Assembly: GCF_036245475.1 (NCBI RefSeq) | Contig: NZ_BTPM01000002.1 | Location: forward strand, 1,674,001 to 1,738,000 | DNA length: 64,000 nucleotides | Source: Vibrio sp. 10N | GTDB taxonomy: Bacteria; Pseudomonadota; Gammaproteobacteria; Enterobacterales; Vibrionaceae | Direction: 5' to 3' | Shown here: piece by piece, positions 1 to 8,281 of the stretch | Position numbering within the stretch: the stretch's first letter is position 1 | Layout of the letters: the number at the start of each line of letters is the position of its first letter | Program-made: the position numbers and the translations under genes | Notes under the pieces: generated by a model | What the model saw: the letters and a program-made list of their open reading frames with translations, nothing else | Database searches by the model: none | What the model was told of the DNA's origin: nothing

Positions 1-165
1 GCCCCAAGAGCTCGAGCCCATGCGCTGTGCGCGACGAGCATTCGATACACAACCGCGGAATACGCGGCGACTGTAACGACCGCCTACCACTTCATCCAGT
101 TCATTTGCATTAAGCTCAGCAATCTTAGTCTCTTTATTGTCGATTGCTTTTCCTTGTGAACACAT
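1..165 (-). CDS. double-glycine leader peptide (bacteriocin/microcin-like precursor), partial
   Basis: Reading the minus strand from the ATG at 165 gives 55 codons that run off the window edge without a stop. Residues 15-29 read IAELNANELDEVVGG, the classic double-glycine leader signature: hydrophobic residues at spaced positions, ELxxxELDxVxGG, cleavage after GG. Such leaders are cut and exported by peptidase-containing ABC transporters (C39 family). The core that remains after cleavage (at least 26 residues) is very basic, with about eight Arg, one Cys and a Ser/Gly-rich end, so it suits a cationic antimicrobial or signalling peptide. No immunity or transporter gene is visible because the rest lies outside the window. 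A better ribosome site (AAGGA) precedes another ATG at 178, in a different frame and separated by a run of eight A. Exact function is unknown; the leader call is firm. Confidence 0.72.
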   Translation of the reverse strand, partial: MCSQGKAIDNKETKIAELNANELDEVVGGRYSRRVFRGCVSNARRAQRMGSSSWG

Positions 166-633
166 TATTTTTTTTCATTCTGATTCCTTAAATACTATTA
201 GCAACATACACCTAACTCGATTGGATAAGTGTTAGCGAATATAAAATGACTCAGAAAGGTTATCAGGCATTGAGAAAAATAATTACAACAAAATGTCTCG
301 CCTGTTACCTAGAGTCGAAATAAATCTACTGCAACTATAGTGTTTAATCAATAGGTAGATTTTAATTATTTTATTAAAGTTTGAATTGATAATATTACTA
401 ATAGTTCCTATCCCTCATAAATAAAGGGATCAAATAATAAACCTACTATAAATGCGTGATGTTATTGATTGAAATGTAATTAAATTTAATGGCTAGCTTG
501 ATATGATGTAGTTCACATAAAATTAGGTCTGCTATTAGTGAAATCCATTACATTACAAAAAAGCTTGATCTATTTACTTGTTTTGAACTACCTTGCAAAA
601 AATAACAATAATTCGAAACAAGAAGGTATGTCT
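166..633. other. AT-rich intergenic region between divergent genes
   Basis: This 468-bp stretch is strongly AT-rich and must contain promoters for the leader-peptide gene (leftward) and the lipoprotein (rightward). The only local structure I see is a short 6-bp inverted repeat (ATCCCT/AGGGAT, 410-430). I do not see a convincing gene, although an open frame extends upstream of 634 to a GTG at 538. Confidence 0.4.
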
Positions 634-1109
634 ATGACAATGAAGTTGGTGTCTTTTATTGCTATCAGCGTATTGGTAGCTGGCTGCACAAAGGAAACTC
701 CGATCACTGAGGAGGGGTTGTTGGGAGCATGGAAATGCAAACTAACACTTGATGAAAACATTGATCTTGATATCACAGAAAAGTATTTAGCTGATAATCA
801 ATATCTTTATTCAGGAACTTATATTTTAGCATTACCTAATGGTCGACGTAATCATGTTCGATACCAAGTGACTTATTCTGGCACTTGGAATGTAATAAGC
901 TAGCTCTTCATTATGAAAAGGGCTATGAAATGTTGGCCGTTGACCAAGAAAATGAGTGGGCGAGAGGCGAAGTTGAATGGATTATGTCACACAAGCCCGC
1001 AATAGAAGTCTTTGGCGCAACGTTCAAAGATGAAAATACGCTTAAGTTGGTCGATCAAGAGTTTAATGATGTCGACTATTGCAAGCGGTTAGAAAGCAGT
1101 TCGGTATAA
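634..1109 (+). pseudogene. small lipoprotein gene, split by a frameshift
   Basis: The first frame begins with a lipoprotein signal peptide (lipobox LVAGC, Cys about 16 residues in) and runs to a TAG at 901-903. The second part (to 1109) continues in the -1 frame with no start or ribosome site of its own, and has the same hydrophilic acidic character. Together they would make a lipoprotein of about 158 residues starting GxWKCxL after the lipid anchor. I chose ATG 634 because AGAAGG (621-626) lies 7 nt upstream; the longer frame from GTG 538 lacks a site. No slippery heptamer is visible near the junction (about 885-903), so a mutation or sequencing error is likelier than programmed frameshifting. 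I do not recognise the family. It ends 5 bp before the hairpin at 1114. Confidence 0.6.
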
Positions 1110-1113
1110 AAAA

Positions 1114-1139
1114 AAGAGAGCACGTAGTCGTGCTCTCTT
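1114..1139 (+). terminator. hairpin terminator, left copy of a 26-bp direct repeat flanking the IS
   Basis: Arms AAGAGAGCACG and CGTGCTCTCTT around a 4-nt loop TAGT, preceded by A-rich sequence. It follows the lipoprotein stop by 4 bp. An identical 26-bp copy sits at 2733-2758 on the other side of the insertion sequence. Confidence 0.8.
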
Positions 1140-1151
1140 CAGATTGCTGAC
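1140..1151 (+). repeat. IS left terminal inverted repeat
   Basis: CAGATTGCTGAC; matches the inverted right end at 11 of 12 positions and abuts the flanking hairpin copy directly. Confidence 0.8.
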
Positions 1152-1183
1152 GAACCCCGCTTTTTCAAGCGGGGTTCTTTTTT
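1152..1183 (+). terminator. rho-independent terminator inside IS left end
   Basis: Perfect 11-bp stem (GAACCCCGCTT/AAGCGGGGTTC), 4-nt loop and six T on the plus strand. It stops plus-strand transcription entering the IS antisense to the transposase gene. Confidence 0.85.
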
Positions 1184-1219
1184 CGGAGCGGCCGTAGGCC
1201 GCGATCGCGATATTTTTTG

Positions 1220-2656
1220 TTAGATAGCGTTCTGAAGTGAGTAAGGCTTAAATCGGCATACAGAGGCTAGTATTTGACTTATTTCTGCCTTATTTAGGCC
1301 CATTTTTCGCAGATAGCTCACCACCAACGCTATCTTCTTGATGTTTTGAGCGGCAGCGGCTAACCAACATTGCATTTGCACTTTTGCGAGACCGCGGTAG
1401 CGCGCGTAACGGTGGCCATGGTGTTGTTTTGCATCGGCGAAGCTTCGTTCTACTGTTTCACTTCGCCTCCGATACGTCTTCTTTCCGTAGCTAGAGAGTC
1501 GCATTTGATTGGCTCGCTCCACCGTCTCACTATAAAGGTGACGCGTTATGACCTTCTGCATATTTTCACTCTTAGTACAGTCGTCCCGAACGGGGCAAAA
1601 CGCACATTGTTTCGGGTCTGAAGCGTATGAGCGATAGCCTGCGCGTGTTGTGGTTTTATAGATAAGTTCTTGCCCTTCTGGACAGCGATAGGTATCGGTC
1701 TCTTTTTGGTATTTGAAGTCTTTCTTCTTAAATTTGTTCTTAGTTCTTGATGGGCGGCGATACCCGAACACACCTAATATACTGCGGCGCTCGAGTGATT
1801 CAGCAACAGGCGCAGTGAAGTAACCTGCATCGATACCAACTGCGATAGGATTGAGGTTGAACTGCTCTAGTGTGTGATCGAGACGACGGATATAGGGCTG
1901 TGAGTCATTCACATTCCCCGGTGTTGCGTATGTGTCTACGATGATACCGTGCTTACCATCCACGGTTCGGTGGTCAAGATAGAAGAAGCCTTGAGGCTTA
2001 TTGTCTCGTGTCATAAAGCCACTTTCAGGGTCGGTGGTGCTGACTTTAGTGTTTTTGACGTCTGTCTTTGGTGGCGTCTCTTTGAATGGATTTTTACCTT
2101 CAGATTCTCGGTCTGCAGCCACATCTTCATTCAGCATATCAAGATAAGCGCCTGCACTAACTGGACGCAGACGATTCATGTGCTTGTTCTTGTTAGCATT
2201 GGCTTTAAGGTGTGTACTGTCAGTGAAGAGCTCCTGTCCTGCGACTAAGCCTTTCTCCATCGCTTGAAGCACTATGTTGTTGAAGATGCGCTCAAAGACG
2301 TCAGTACCATTGAAGCGTCGAATTCGGTTCTGGCTTAACGTCGAAGCATGGATAACTTTTTCGGTCAGTGACATTCGTAAGAACCAACGATAAGCGACGT
2401 TCACTTCAATTTCTTTGACCAGTTGGCGCTCACTTTTGATGCCGAATAGGTAGCCAAGCAGAATGATTTTGAATAAACGCACAGGGTCTACGGGTGGGCG
2501 GCCATTATCTTTGCAGTATAGATGTGCCACTTCGTCTCTGATGAACTCGAAGTCGATGGCATTATCAATTTTACGAACGAGATGATTCTGTGGAACGAGC
2601 TGTTCCATGGTTACCATTTCGAGTTCGTATTGCTGAGGAGAAGGTTTTTGAAGCAT
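1220..2656 (-). CDS. IS1182-family DDE transposase
   Basis: A 478-residue protein, full length for IS1182-family (IS5-group related) transposases. The N-terminal half carries the typical helical DNA-binding part (NGRPPVDPVRLFKIILLGYL, about residues 52-71). The DDE catalytic core is visible as LFTDSTHLKANANK (first Asp), VGIDAGYFTAPV (second Asp) and ETVERSFADAKQHHGHRYAR (Glu, with the family's conserved basic tail). A Cys-rich segment CPVRDDCTKS precedes the last motif, as in the family. The reading frame is unbroken. The start has no nearby ribosome site; the only AGGAG is held in a hairpin at 2660-2683, suggesting low translation. It is the only gene in the element. Confidence 0.92.
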   Translation of the reverse strand: MLQKPSPQQYELEMVTMEQLVPQNHLVRKIDNAIDFEFIRDEVAHLYCKDNGRPPVDPVRLFKIILLGYLFGIKSERQLVKEIEVNVAYRWFLRMSLTEKVIHASTLSQNRIRRFNGTDVFERIFNNIVLQAMEKGLVAGQELFTDSTHLKANANKNKHMNRLRPVSAGAYLDMLNEDVAADRESEGKNPFKETPPKTDVKNTKVSTTDPESGFMTRDNKPQGFFYLDHRTVDGKHGIIVDTYATPGNVNDSQPYIRRLDHTLEQFNLNPIAVGIDAGYFTAPVAESLERRSILGVFGYRRPSRTKNKFKKKDFKYQKETDTYRCPEGQELIYKTTTRAGYRSYASDPKQCAFCPVRDDCTKSENMQKVITRHLYSETVERANQMRLSSYGKKTYRRRSETVERSFADAKQHHGHRYARYRGLAKVQMQCWLAAAAQNIKKIALVVSYLRKMGLNKAEISQILASVCRFKPYSLQNAI

Positions 2657-2659
2657 ATC

Positions 2660-2683
2660 GGAGTATCCATATTTCGATACTCC
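2660..2683 (-). promoter_or_regulatory. hairpin sequestering the transposase ribosome-binding site
   Basis: On the minus strand the arms GGAGTATC and GATACTCC (8 bp, 8-nt loop) sit 3 nt upstream of the transposase ATG. The only Shine-Dalgarno-like AGGAG is in the 5' arm. This would limit translation from transcripts entering from outside; inference from structure only. Confidence 0.5.
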
Positions 2684-2692
2684 TATTAGATC

Positions 2693-2720
2693 AAAGGTCT
2701 AGCTTGAAAGCTAGACCTTT
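2693..2720 (-). terminator. strong inverted repeat at IS right end (insulator)
   Basis: Two perfect 13-bp arms (AAAGGTCTAGCTT and its complement) separated by 2 nt and ending in TTT on either strand. It abuts the right terminal repeat and lies upstream of the transposase gene, so it probably blocks read-through from the copper operon side. Confidence 0.6.
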
Positions 2721-2732
2721 GTCAGCAGTCTG
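2721..2732 (-). repeat. IS right terminal inverted repeat
   Basis: GTCAGCAGTCTG; pairs with the left end 1140-1151 with one mismatch. Confidence 0.8.
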
Positions 2733-2758
2733 AAGAGAGCACGTAGTCGTGCTCTCTT
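2733..2758 (-). terminator. hairpin terminator, right copy of the 26-bp repeat
   Basis: Identical to 1114-1139. It lies 23 bp beyond the stop of the cupredoxin gene and so can serve as the end of the copper operon on the minus strand. Confidence 0.75.
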
Positions 2759-2781
2759 GATACAAGATTGAGTCTGGCTGA

Positions 2782-3348
2782 CTACTTGAGAACAATACTC
2801 TTAGTCATACCATCTTCTGCGTGGCCTGGAATGTTACAGGCGAATTCAATCTCTTTTTCACCGTGGAAGTGCCAGTTGAGCTGTCCCGCTTTTCCTGGCT
2901 TGAGGTACAGCACATTGCCCATGCTGTGATGATCGTGGTCATCTGTTGGGTTTTCCATCATTTTACGGTGAGCGACCTGCTCGGCTGGTGAGCCGATCAC
3001 AAACTCATGATCGTCTTTGCCTGTATTCATTACCACAAACTGAACCACATCGTTCGGTTCGATTTCGACATCACGTTTGAATGAGATGGTCATGTCATCT
3101 TTGAGAATGACGTGTACCACCTTGTCAGGTTTTGCGCCTGGGGCAGGCATGCCGACAGCAGACATACCTTTCATGTTCATCATGCCATGATCCATTTTGC
3201 TGTGGTCCATTTTACTGTGATCCATTTTGCTATGATCCATCGTGTCATGATTCATAGCTCCGTGATCCATTTTTGAATGATCCATGCCATCGGCGAAGCT
3301 TTGTGTGGCAATCAATGTCATGGTTAGTGCGATGAGCGTCTTTTTCAT
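2782..3348 (-). CDS. periplasmic cupredoxin-like copper-binding protein with Met-Asp-His repeats
   Basis: A 188-residue exported protein; start ATG 3348 is chosen because AAGGA lies 6-7 nt upstream and an N-terminal signal peptide (MKKTLIALTMTLIATQSFA) follows. Residues about 21-55 contain six or seven copies of a MDHSK/MDHGx motif, giving many Met and His ligands for Cu(I)/Cu(II). The C-terminal domain is a cupredoxin fold with a type-1 style site: a His in DDHEFVIG, then CNIPGHAEDGM with the C-x4-H-x4-M spacing of blue-copper proteins. It is the last gene of the copper operon, 84 bp after cusA. Likely role: periplasmic copper sequestration or delivery to the efflux pump. No gene symbol assigned, because the family is named variously. 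Confidence 0.85.
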   Translation of the reverse strand: MKKTLIALTMTLIATQSFADGMDHSKMDHGAMNHDTMDHSKMDHSKMDHSKMDHGMMNMKGMSAVGMPAPGAKPDKVVHVILKDDMTISFKRDVEIEPNDVVQFVVMNTGKDDHEFVIGSPAEQVAHRKMMENPTDDHDHHSMGNVLYLKPGKAGQLNWHFHGEKEIEFACNIPGHAEDGMTKSIVLK

Positions 3349-3432
3349 TTTGATGTCCTTTTGTGGTTTGCACCTGCCGTCTCTGTACTTTAAAGGGACT
3401 GTACTTTCAAGCGACAAGCAGGTGCGAGCTAG

Positions 3433-6400
3433 TTAGTGTTTGATTTCTTTAGATTTCCAAAGTTTGTAGATGGCAGGCAGTACCAGTAGCGTGAGCAACA
3501 GTGCCGAAGCCATACCACCTATCATTGGTGCTGCAATACGCTGCATCACCTCAGAGCCGGTTCCGGAGCCATACATGATGGGGATAAGGCCAATGATGAC
3601 CGTCAATACGGTCATCATTACCGGTCGTACGCGAAGGCCTGCGCCTTCTTGTATTGCCTGAGTCAGCATGTCTGCGGTCAGTGGTGTACGGTCTCGCTCG
3701 GCAGAGAGCTTTCGTCCATGCCAAGCTTGATTGAGGTAGACCAACATGATGACGCCAATCTCAACCGCGACGCCCGCAAGCGCGATAAAGCCCACGCCAA
3801 CTGCGATTGAGAAGTTGTAGCCAAGGTAGTGCATGAGCCATAGTCCACCGACCATCGCGAGTGGCAAGGTACCCATGATGACGAGTACCTCACCCACTCG
3901 GCGAAAGCTCAAATAGAGCAACAGCATGATGATGGCGAGCGTAATGGGGATCACGACACCAAGGCGCTGTTTGGCGCGCTCCATGTACTCGTATTGACCG
4001 GACCATGCCAGTGAATAGCCAGCGGGTAACACCAGCTTTTCCGCGACCACTTGCTGCGCTTCATTGACATAGGAGCCGAGATCGCGCTCAGCAATGTCGA
4101 CGAATACCCAGCCGTTGGGGCGTGCATTTTCGGTCTTGATCATCGGTGGGCCATCTTCATAGCGAATATCTGCCACATCGGCGAGTGCGATGCGTGCACC
4201 GTTAGGAGTAACTAGGGGCAGGTTTTGCAGTTTTACCACTGAGTTACGATAGTCCTGTGGGTAGCGCACGTTAATTGGGTAACGTTCGAGACCTTCGACG
4301 GTTTCGCCCACATTCATGCCGCCAACGGCCGTCGAGATGACTTGTTGAACGTCACTGACATTTAGCCCGTAGCGCGCGGCTGCTAGACGTTTAATATCAA
4401 TGGTGACGTAACGGCCACCTGCCACTCGCTCGGCATAGACCGAAACGGTACCCGTGATGTCATTGAGAATGGGCTCAAGGTTGGCACCAATCTCTTCAAT
4501 CACACCAAGTTCAGGTCCTGCGATCTTAATCCCGATAGGGGTCTTGATACCGGTTGCGAGCATGTCGATTCGGGTTTTAATTGGCATCACCCAAGCGTTC
4601 GTCAGACCCGGGAACTGAACCAGATCATCAAACTCTTTGCGAAGCGACTCGGTTGTCACACCCTCGCGCCACTCATCTCTCGGCTTGAGCTGAATGGTGG
4701 TCTCAATCATGGTGAGAGGCGCAGGGTCGGTAGCCGTTTCGGCGCGGCCAATCTTACCCCACACGGTTTCAACCTCAGGTACGGTTTTGATGAGCTTGTT
4801 GGTTTGTTGCAACAGCTCGCGCGCTTTACCAATTGAAATGCCAGGATAGGTGGTCGGCATGTACATCAAGTCGCCTTCATCAAGCGGTGGAATAAACTCG
4901 CTACCCAGTTTAGACGTCGGGTAGTAAGCAGAACCTAGCAAACCCAATGCAATGATGATCATGGTTTTCGGGTAACGAAGGCTCAAGTTAAGCATTGGTC
5001 TGTAAAGACCAATCAGTGCTTTGTTGACCGGGTTTTTGTGCTCTGGGAGCACCTTGCCACGAATGAAGTAACCCATGAGTACAGGCACTAAGGTGATCGC
5101 TAGACCTGCTGCTGCCGCCATGGCGTAGGTTTTAGTGTAAGCCAGTGGCGAGAACATTTTGCCTTCTTGGCCTTCAAGGGCGAAAACGGGCACGAAGCTG
5201 AGCGTAATGATGAGCAGCGAGAAAAATAACGGTGCGCCGACTTCCTCTGCCGCTTTACTGATCACCTGCCAGCGATTTTGGTCGTTGAGCGGGGTTTTCT
5301 CTATGTGCTTGTGCACGTTCTCTATCATTACGATCGCCCCATCGACCATGGCGCCGATAGCGATGGCAATACCACCCAGTGACATGATGTTGGCGTTGAT
5401 GCCTTGCCAATGCATGACGATGAATGCGCACAGAATCCCCACTGGCAAGCTGATGGCAATGACAATTGAGGAGCGGATGTGAAACAAAAACAGTGCACAC
5501 ACAATCGCGACCACGATGAACTCTTCGGCGAGTTTATTCCAAAGGTTGTCTACCGCGGCATTGATAAGCGTTGAGCGATCGTAGGTAGCGACAATTTCAA
5601 CGCCTTCCGGCAAGCTACGCTGCAAGTCATCAAGCTTGGCTTTGACGTTATCGATCACTTCACTGGCGTTTTCACCAAAGCGCATCACAATCACACCGCC
5701 TACCGCTTCTCCTTCACCATTAAACTCTGAGATCCCGCGACGCATCTGTGGGCCAAGGTTAATGTCGGCAATGTCGCCAAGGAGCAGAGGTGTACCCTTA
5801 CTTGTGACTTTAAGTGGCAGTGCTTGAATGTCTTCAATGCTGGTGAGGTAGCCTGTAGTACGAACCATGTGCTCCGCTTCTGCCACTTCAATCACCGAAG
5901 CACCGCTTTCCTGGTTACCGTTTTTGATCGCCGCGTTCACTTGTTGAAGCGTTAAATCATAAGCACGCAGCTTGGCAGGATCGATCTGCACCTGGTACTG
6001 CTTCACCATGCCGCCAACAGTGGCGACTTCAGATACGCCATCGACGGTTTGCAGCTCGTATTTTAAGAACCAGTCTTGCAGGCTGCGCAGCTCGGAAAGG
6101 TCGTGTTGTCCTGTGGTATCTTGCAGTACATAGCTGTATATCCAACCGACTCCCGTTGCATCAGGGCCGAGCGTTGGTTTGGCTTGCGAAGGCAGTTTTG
6201 GTGCCACTTGGCTGAGATACTCCAGTACCCGTGAACGTGCCCAATACATGTCGGTATCATCATTGAAGATGATGTAGACATAGGAGTCACCAAAGAACGA
6301 GTAACCGCGCACGGTTTCTGCGCCCGGTACCGCAAGCATGGCTGTGGTAAGTGGGTAAGTCACCTGATCTTCGACCACCTGAGGTGCCTGTCCCGGGTAG

Positions 6401-6555
6401 CTGGTTTTGATGATCACCTGCACGTCGGAGAGGTCAGGTATGGCGTCCACCGGGGTATTTTTGACGCTGTAAAGGCCGGCTAATGTCAAGAAGCAGCTTG
6501 CCACCAACACCAGAAATCGGTTGTTGATAGACCAGCGGATAATCGCTCCAATCAT
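3433..6555 (-). CDS. cusA: CusA-type copper/silver efflux RND pump
   Basis: A 1,040-residue inner-membrane RND transporter that expels heavy-metal ions through a CusCBA tripartite channel using the proton gradient. The normal 12-helix layout is present: TM1 at the N-terminus (RWSINNRFLVLVASCFL), proton-relay helix with MVDGAIVMIENVHKHIEK and the paired RND repeat in the second half (VAVEIGVIMLVYLNQ). Segments that carry the metal-binding Met residues in E. coli CusA are conserved (PLTMIETTIQLKP, RIDMLATGIKTPIGIK), which favours monovalent copper/silver over the divalent CzcA type. The start ATG 6555 overlaps the cusB stop as ATGA, and GGAGGAG lies upstream, so the two are translationally coupled. 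Confidence 0.95.
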   Translation of the reverse strand: MIGAIIRWSINNRFLVLVASCFLTLAGLYSVKNTPVDAIPDLSDVQVIIKTSYPGQAPQVVEDQVTYPLTTAMLAVPGAETVRGYSFFGDSYVYIIFNDDTDMYWARSRVLEYLSQVAPKLPSQAKPTLGPDATGVGWIYSYVLQDTTGQHDLSELRSLQDWFLKYELQTVDGVSEVATVGGMVKQYQVQIDPAKLRAYDLTLQQVNAAIKNGNQESGASVIEVAEAEHMVRTTGYLTSIEDIQALPLKVTSKGTPLLLGDIADINLGPQMRRGISEFNGEGEAVGGVIVMRFGENASEVIDNVKAKLDDLQRSLPEGVEIVATYDRSTLINAAVDNLWNKLAEEFIVVAIVCALFLFHIRSSIVIAISLPVGILCAFIVMHWQGINANIMSLGGIAIAIGAMVDGAIVMIENVHKHIEKTPLNDQNRWQVISKAAEEVGAPLFFSLLIITLSFVPVFALEGQEGKMFSPLAYTKTYAMAAAAGLAITLVPVLMGYFIRGKVLPEHKNPVNKALIGLYRPMLNLSLRYPKTMIIIALGLLGSAYYPTSKLGSEFIPPLDEGDLMYMPTTYPGISIGKARELLQQTNKLIKTVPEVETVWGKIGRAETATDPAPLTMIETTIQLKPRDEWREGVTTESLRKEFDDLVQFPGLTNAWVMPIKTRIDMLATGIKTPIGIKIAGPELGVIEEIGANLEPILNDITGTVSVYAERVAGGRYVTIDIKRLAAARYGLNVSDVQQVISTAVGGMNVGETVEGLERYPINVRYPQDYRNSVVKLQNLPLVTPNGARIALADVADIRYEDGPPMIKTENARPNGWVFVDIAERDLGSYVNEAQQVVAEKLVLPAGYSLAWSGQYEYMERAKQRLGVVIPITLAIIMLLLYLSFRRVGEVLVIMGTLPLAMVGGLWLMHYLGYNFSIAVGVGFIALAGVAVEIGVIMLVYLNQAWHGRKLSAERDRTPLTADMLTQAIQEGAGLRVRPVMMTVLTVIIGLIPIMYGSGTGSEVMQRIAAPMIGGMASALLLTLLVLPAIYKLWKSKEIKH

Positions 6556-8264
6556 GGCTGCTCTCCTCCATGTTTGAGCTCAGACAAAATAAACTCACTG
6601 CCTTGTTTCTTAATCAAAAAGCGCGCGGTATCACCCTCTTCAAATCCAGTGAAATCAACGCTGCCATCTGTGGAGAAGTTCATCTCTCCCGACTGCCAGT
6701 TCCACTCCGGTACGTCACTGTGCTCAATAGTAATCATGCCAAAATCGGCCATTAGCATAGAGATGCTGCCATTGACCCAGATCTCGGTTGGCATAGGGTT
6801 CTCGCTAGGGTTGATTGCCGTGACGGTGTATTGACCATCTGGCGTTTTGGCCATTTCAAACTCGATCTGTTGACCCGCTGCAAGTTTATCCATCGCGACG
6901 TCTGGCTCGACGTTGAAATCCATCACCATGCCCGGCCAGTTCCATTCAGGTACCGGTTGATGATTAATGGTCAACATAGCGTGACCCGCCATCACATTGG
7001 TGATCTCGCCTTTTGCCCACACAGTTTCAGCCGGAGGCTCTACGCCATTGATACGCGACAAATCAGCGCTTTGGCTAGATTCTGAATCGAGCATGAATTG
7101 TGCTGATGTCACTACGATGTCTTCTATGGTTAATCCTTCCAGTACCTCAATACGATCACTGGCTTCTCGGCCAACACGAATGCGAGCGGAGCGATACTTG
7201 CCGTCACCTTCTGAAAGAACAACTCGGCTCATGCCACCTGAGCGAATAACCGCTGAGCGCGGGATCGTTAGAACAGCCTCATCGGTTTGTGGTTGCAGAG
7301 CGATATTGGCGAACATATTCGGTTTGAGCTGAAAATCCGGGTTGTCGAATTTGAGCCTAACGCGCAGGGTTCGAGTGGATGGGTCTAGGATCGGATAGAC
7401 ATAATCGACTTCACCTTGCCATTCTTTGCCTGGGATGGCATCCAACGTCATCACCGCGCTACTGCCGCTTTTGATCCATTCGGCTTGGCGTTCGAACACC
7501 TCGGCATCGACCCATACTTGGTCGATAGGCCCAGCACTGATCACCGATTGCGATGGGGACAAATACCCACCTTCTCGCACATTGAGCGTAGCGACAACAC
7601 CATTACCTAGCGCTTTGATATCAATGGTTTGTGATGCTTTGCCTTGACGGACGATGTCGCGTATTTGCGCCTTGTCGACACCAAGGGTGATCAGGCGCTC
7701 GGTCGCCCCTTTGATAAGAGAGTTTCGCTTAGTTCGATAGGCATTGAGTAGCTCCTCTTGCGCCTTGACTAACTCAGGCGAGTAAAGCTTAAATAGCACA
7801 TCACCTCTATTGACTCGTTCCCCCACGGCATTGATGTAAAGCTTTTCTACCCAACCTGCGACACGTACGTTGGTTTGCCAGAGACGGCTTTCATCAAAGG
7901 CGATGTAACCGACGGTAGCAATCCGTGGCGAGAGCTTTTGTTTCTCGACGGAGGCGGTTTTTACACCCAAATTGTTCTCCACAGCCGGGTCGATTTTGAC
8001 GGTACCTGGTTTGTCATTCGCGCCATTAAGGTCATCGGCGTAGACTGGAATAAGATCCATACCCATTGGAGACTTACCTGGTTGGTCGCGCTTGTAATTG
8101 GGATCCATAGGTGCGACCCAGTAAAGCGGTTCATTGGCATCGCTACTGGTTCCAGTTTGTGACGACATGGCGTTCATCGAGTGTGTGCCGAAATACTGCG
8201 TTCCCACTATTCCGAGACCTGCACCAACGGCCAGCGCCAATAGGGCGACATTTCGTGTTTTCAT
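6552..8264 (-). CDS. cusB: CusB-type periplasmic adaptor with two fused CusF domains
   Basis: A 570-residue membrane-fusion protein linking pump and outer-membrane channel. Order: N-terminal membrane anchor or signal (about 1-25); a heavy-metal-binding motif (YWVAPMDPNYKRDQPGKSPM, about 48-67); then hairpin, lipoyl and beta-barrel domains of the adaptor. Then, unusually, two C-terminal CusF-like beta-barrel domains follow (about 414-490 and 494-565). The first keeps the full CusF metal set: His435, Trp443, Met446, Met448. The second has His515, Trp523 and Met528, but the first Met is replaced by Gly526, so its affinity may differ. Free CusF normally shuttles Cu(I) to CusB; here the chaperone is built in twice. 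Start ATG 8264 follows cusC by 17 bp; the stop overlaps cusA. Confidence 0.92.
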   Translation of the reverse strand: MKTRNVALLALAVGAGLGIVGTQYFGTHSMNAMSSQTGTSSDANEPLYWVAPMDPNYKRDQPGKSPMGMDLIPVYADDLNGANDKPGTVKIDPAVENNLGVKTASVEKQKLSPRIATVGYIAFDESRLWQTNVRVAGWVEKLYINAVGERVNRGDVLFKLYSPELVKAQEELLNAYRTKRNSLIKGATERLITLGVDKAQIRDIVRQGKASQTIDIKALGNGVVATLNVREGGYLSPSQSVISAGPIDQVWVDAEVFERQAEWIKSGSSAVMTLDAIPGKEWQGEVDYVYPILDPSTRTLRVRLKFDNPDFQLKPNMFANIALQPQTDEAVLTIPRSAVIRSGGMSRVVLSEGDGKYRSARIRVGREASDRIEVLEGLTIEDIVVTSAQFMLDSESSQSADLSRINGVEPPAETVWAKGEITNVMAGHAMLTINHQPVPEWNWPGMVMDFNVEPDVAMDKLAAGQQIEFEMAKTPDGQYTVTAINPSENPMPTEIWVNGSISMLMADFGMITIEHSDVPEWNWQSGEMNFSTDGSVDFTGFEEGDTARFLIKKQGSEFILSELKHGGEQP

Positions 8265-8281
8265 TATTGTTTCCCTTAAAT

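Larger units (their letters stand above)
1140..2732. mobile_element. complete IS1182-like insertion sequence, 1,593 bp
   Basis: The element is bounded by imperfect terminal inverted repeats, CAGATTGCTGAC at 1140-1151 and GTCAGCAGTCTG at 2721-2732 (11 of 12 match when one is inverted). It contains one intact transposase gene on the minus strand. Just inside each end is a strong hairpin (1152-1183 and 2693-2720), so transcription entering from outside is probably stopped. On both sides lies the same 26-bp hairpin sequence (1114-1139 and 2733-2758), either an unusually long target duplication or selection of paired palindromes. The element sits between two convergent genes. All parts look intact, so it may still be active. 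Confidence 0.85.

Noticed and set aside
885..903. Programmed -1 frameshift in the lipoprotein
   Set aside because: No slippery heptamer and no following pseudoknot are visible; mutation or sequencing error is simpler.
1370..2248. Plus-strand frames within the transposase gene
   Set aside because: Shadows of the transposase in other frames; no start signals and no family features.
5159..5827. Plus-strand frames within cusA
   Set aside because: Shadows of a conserved, well-supported RND gene on the opposite strand.
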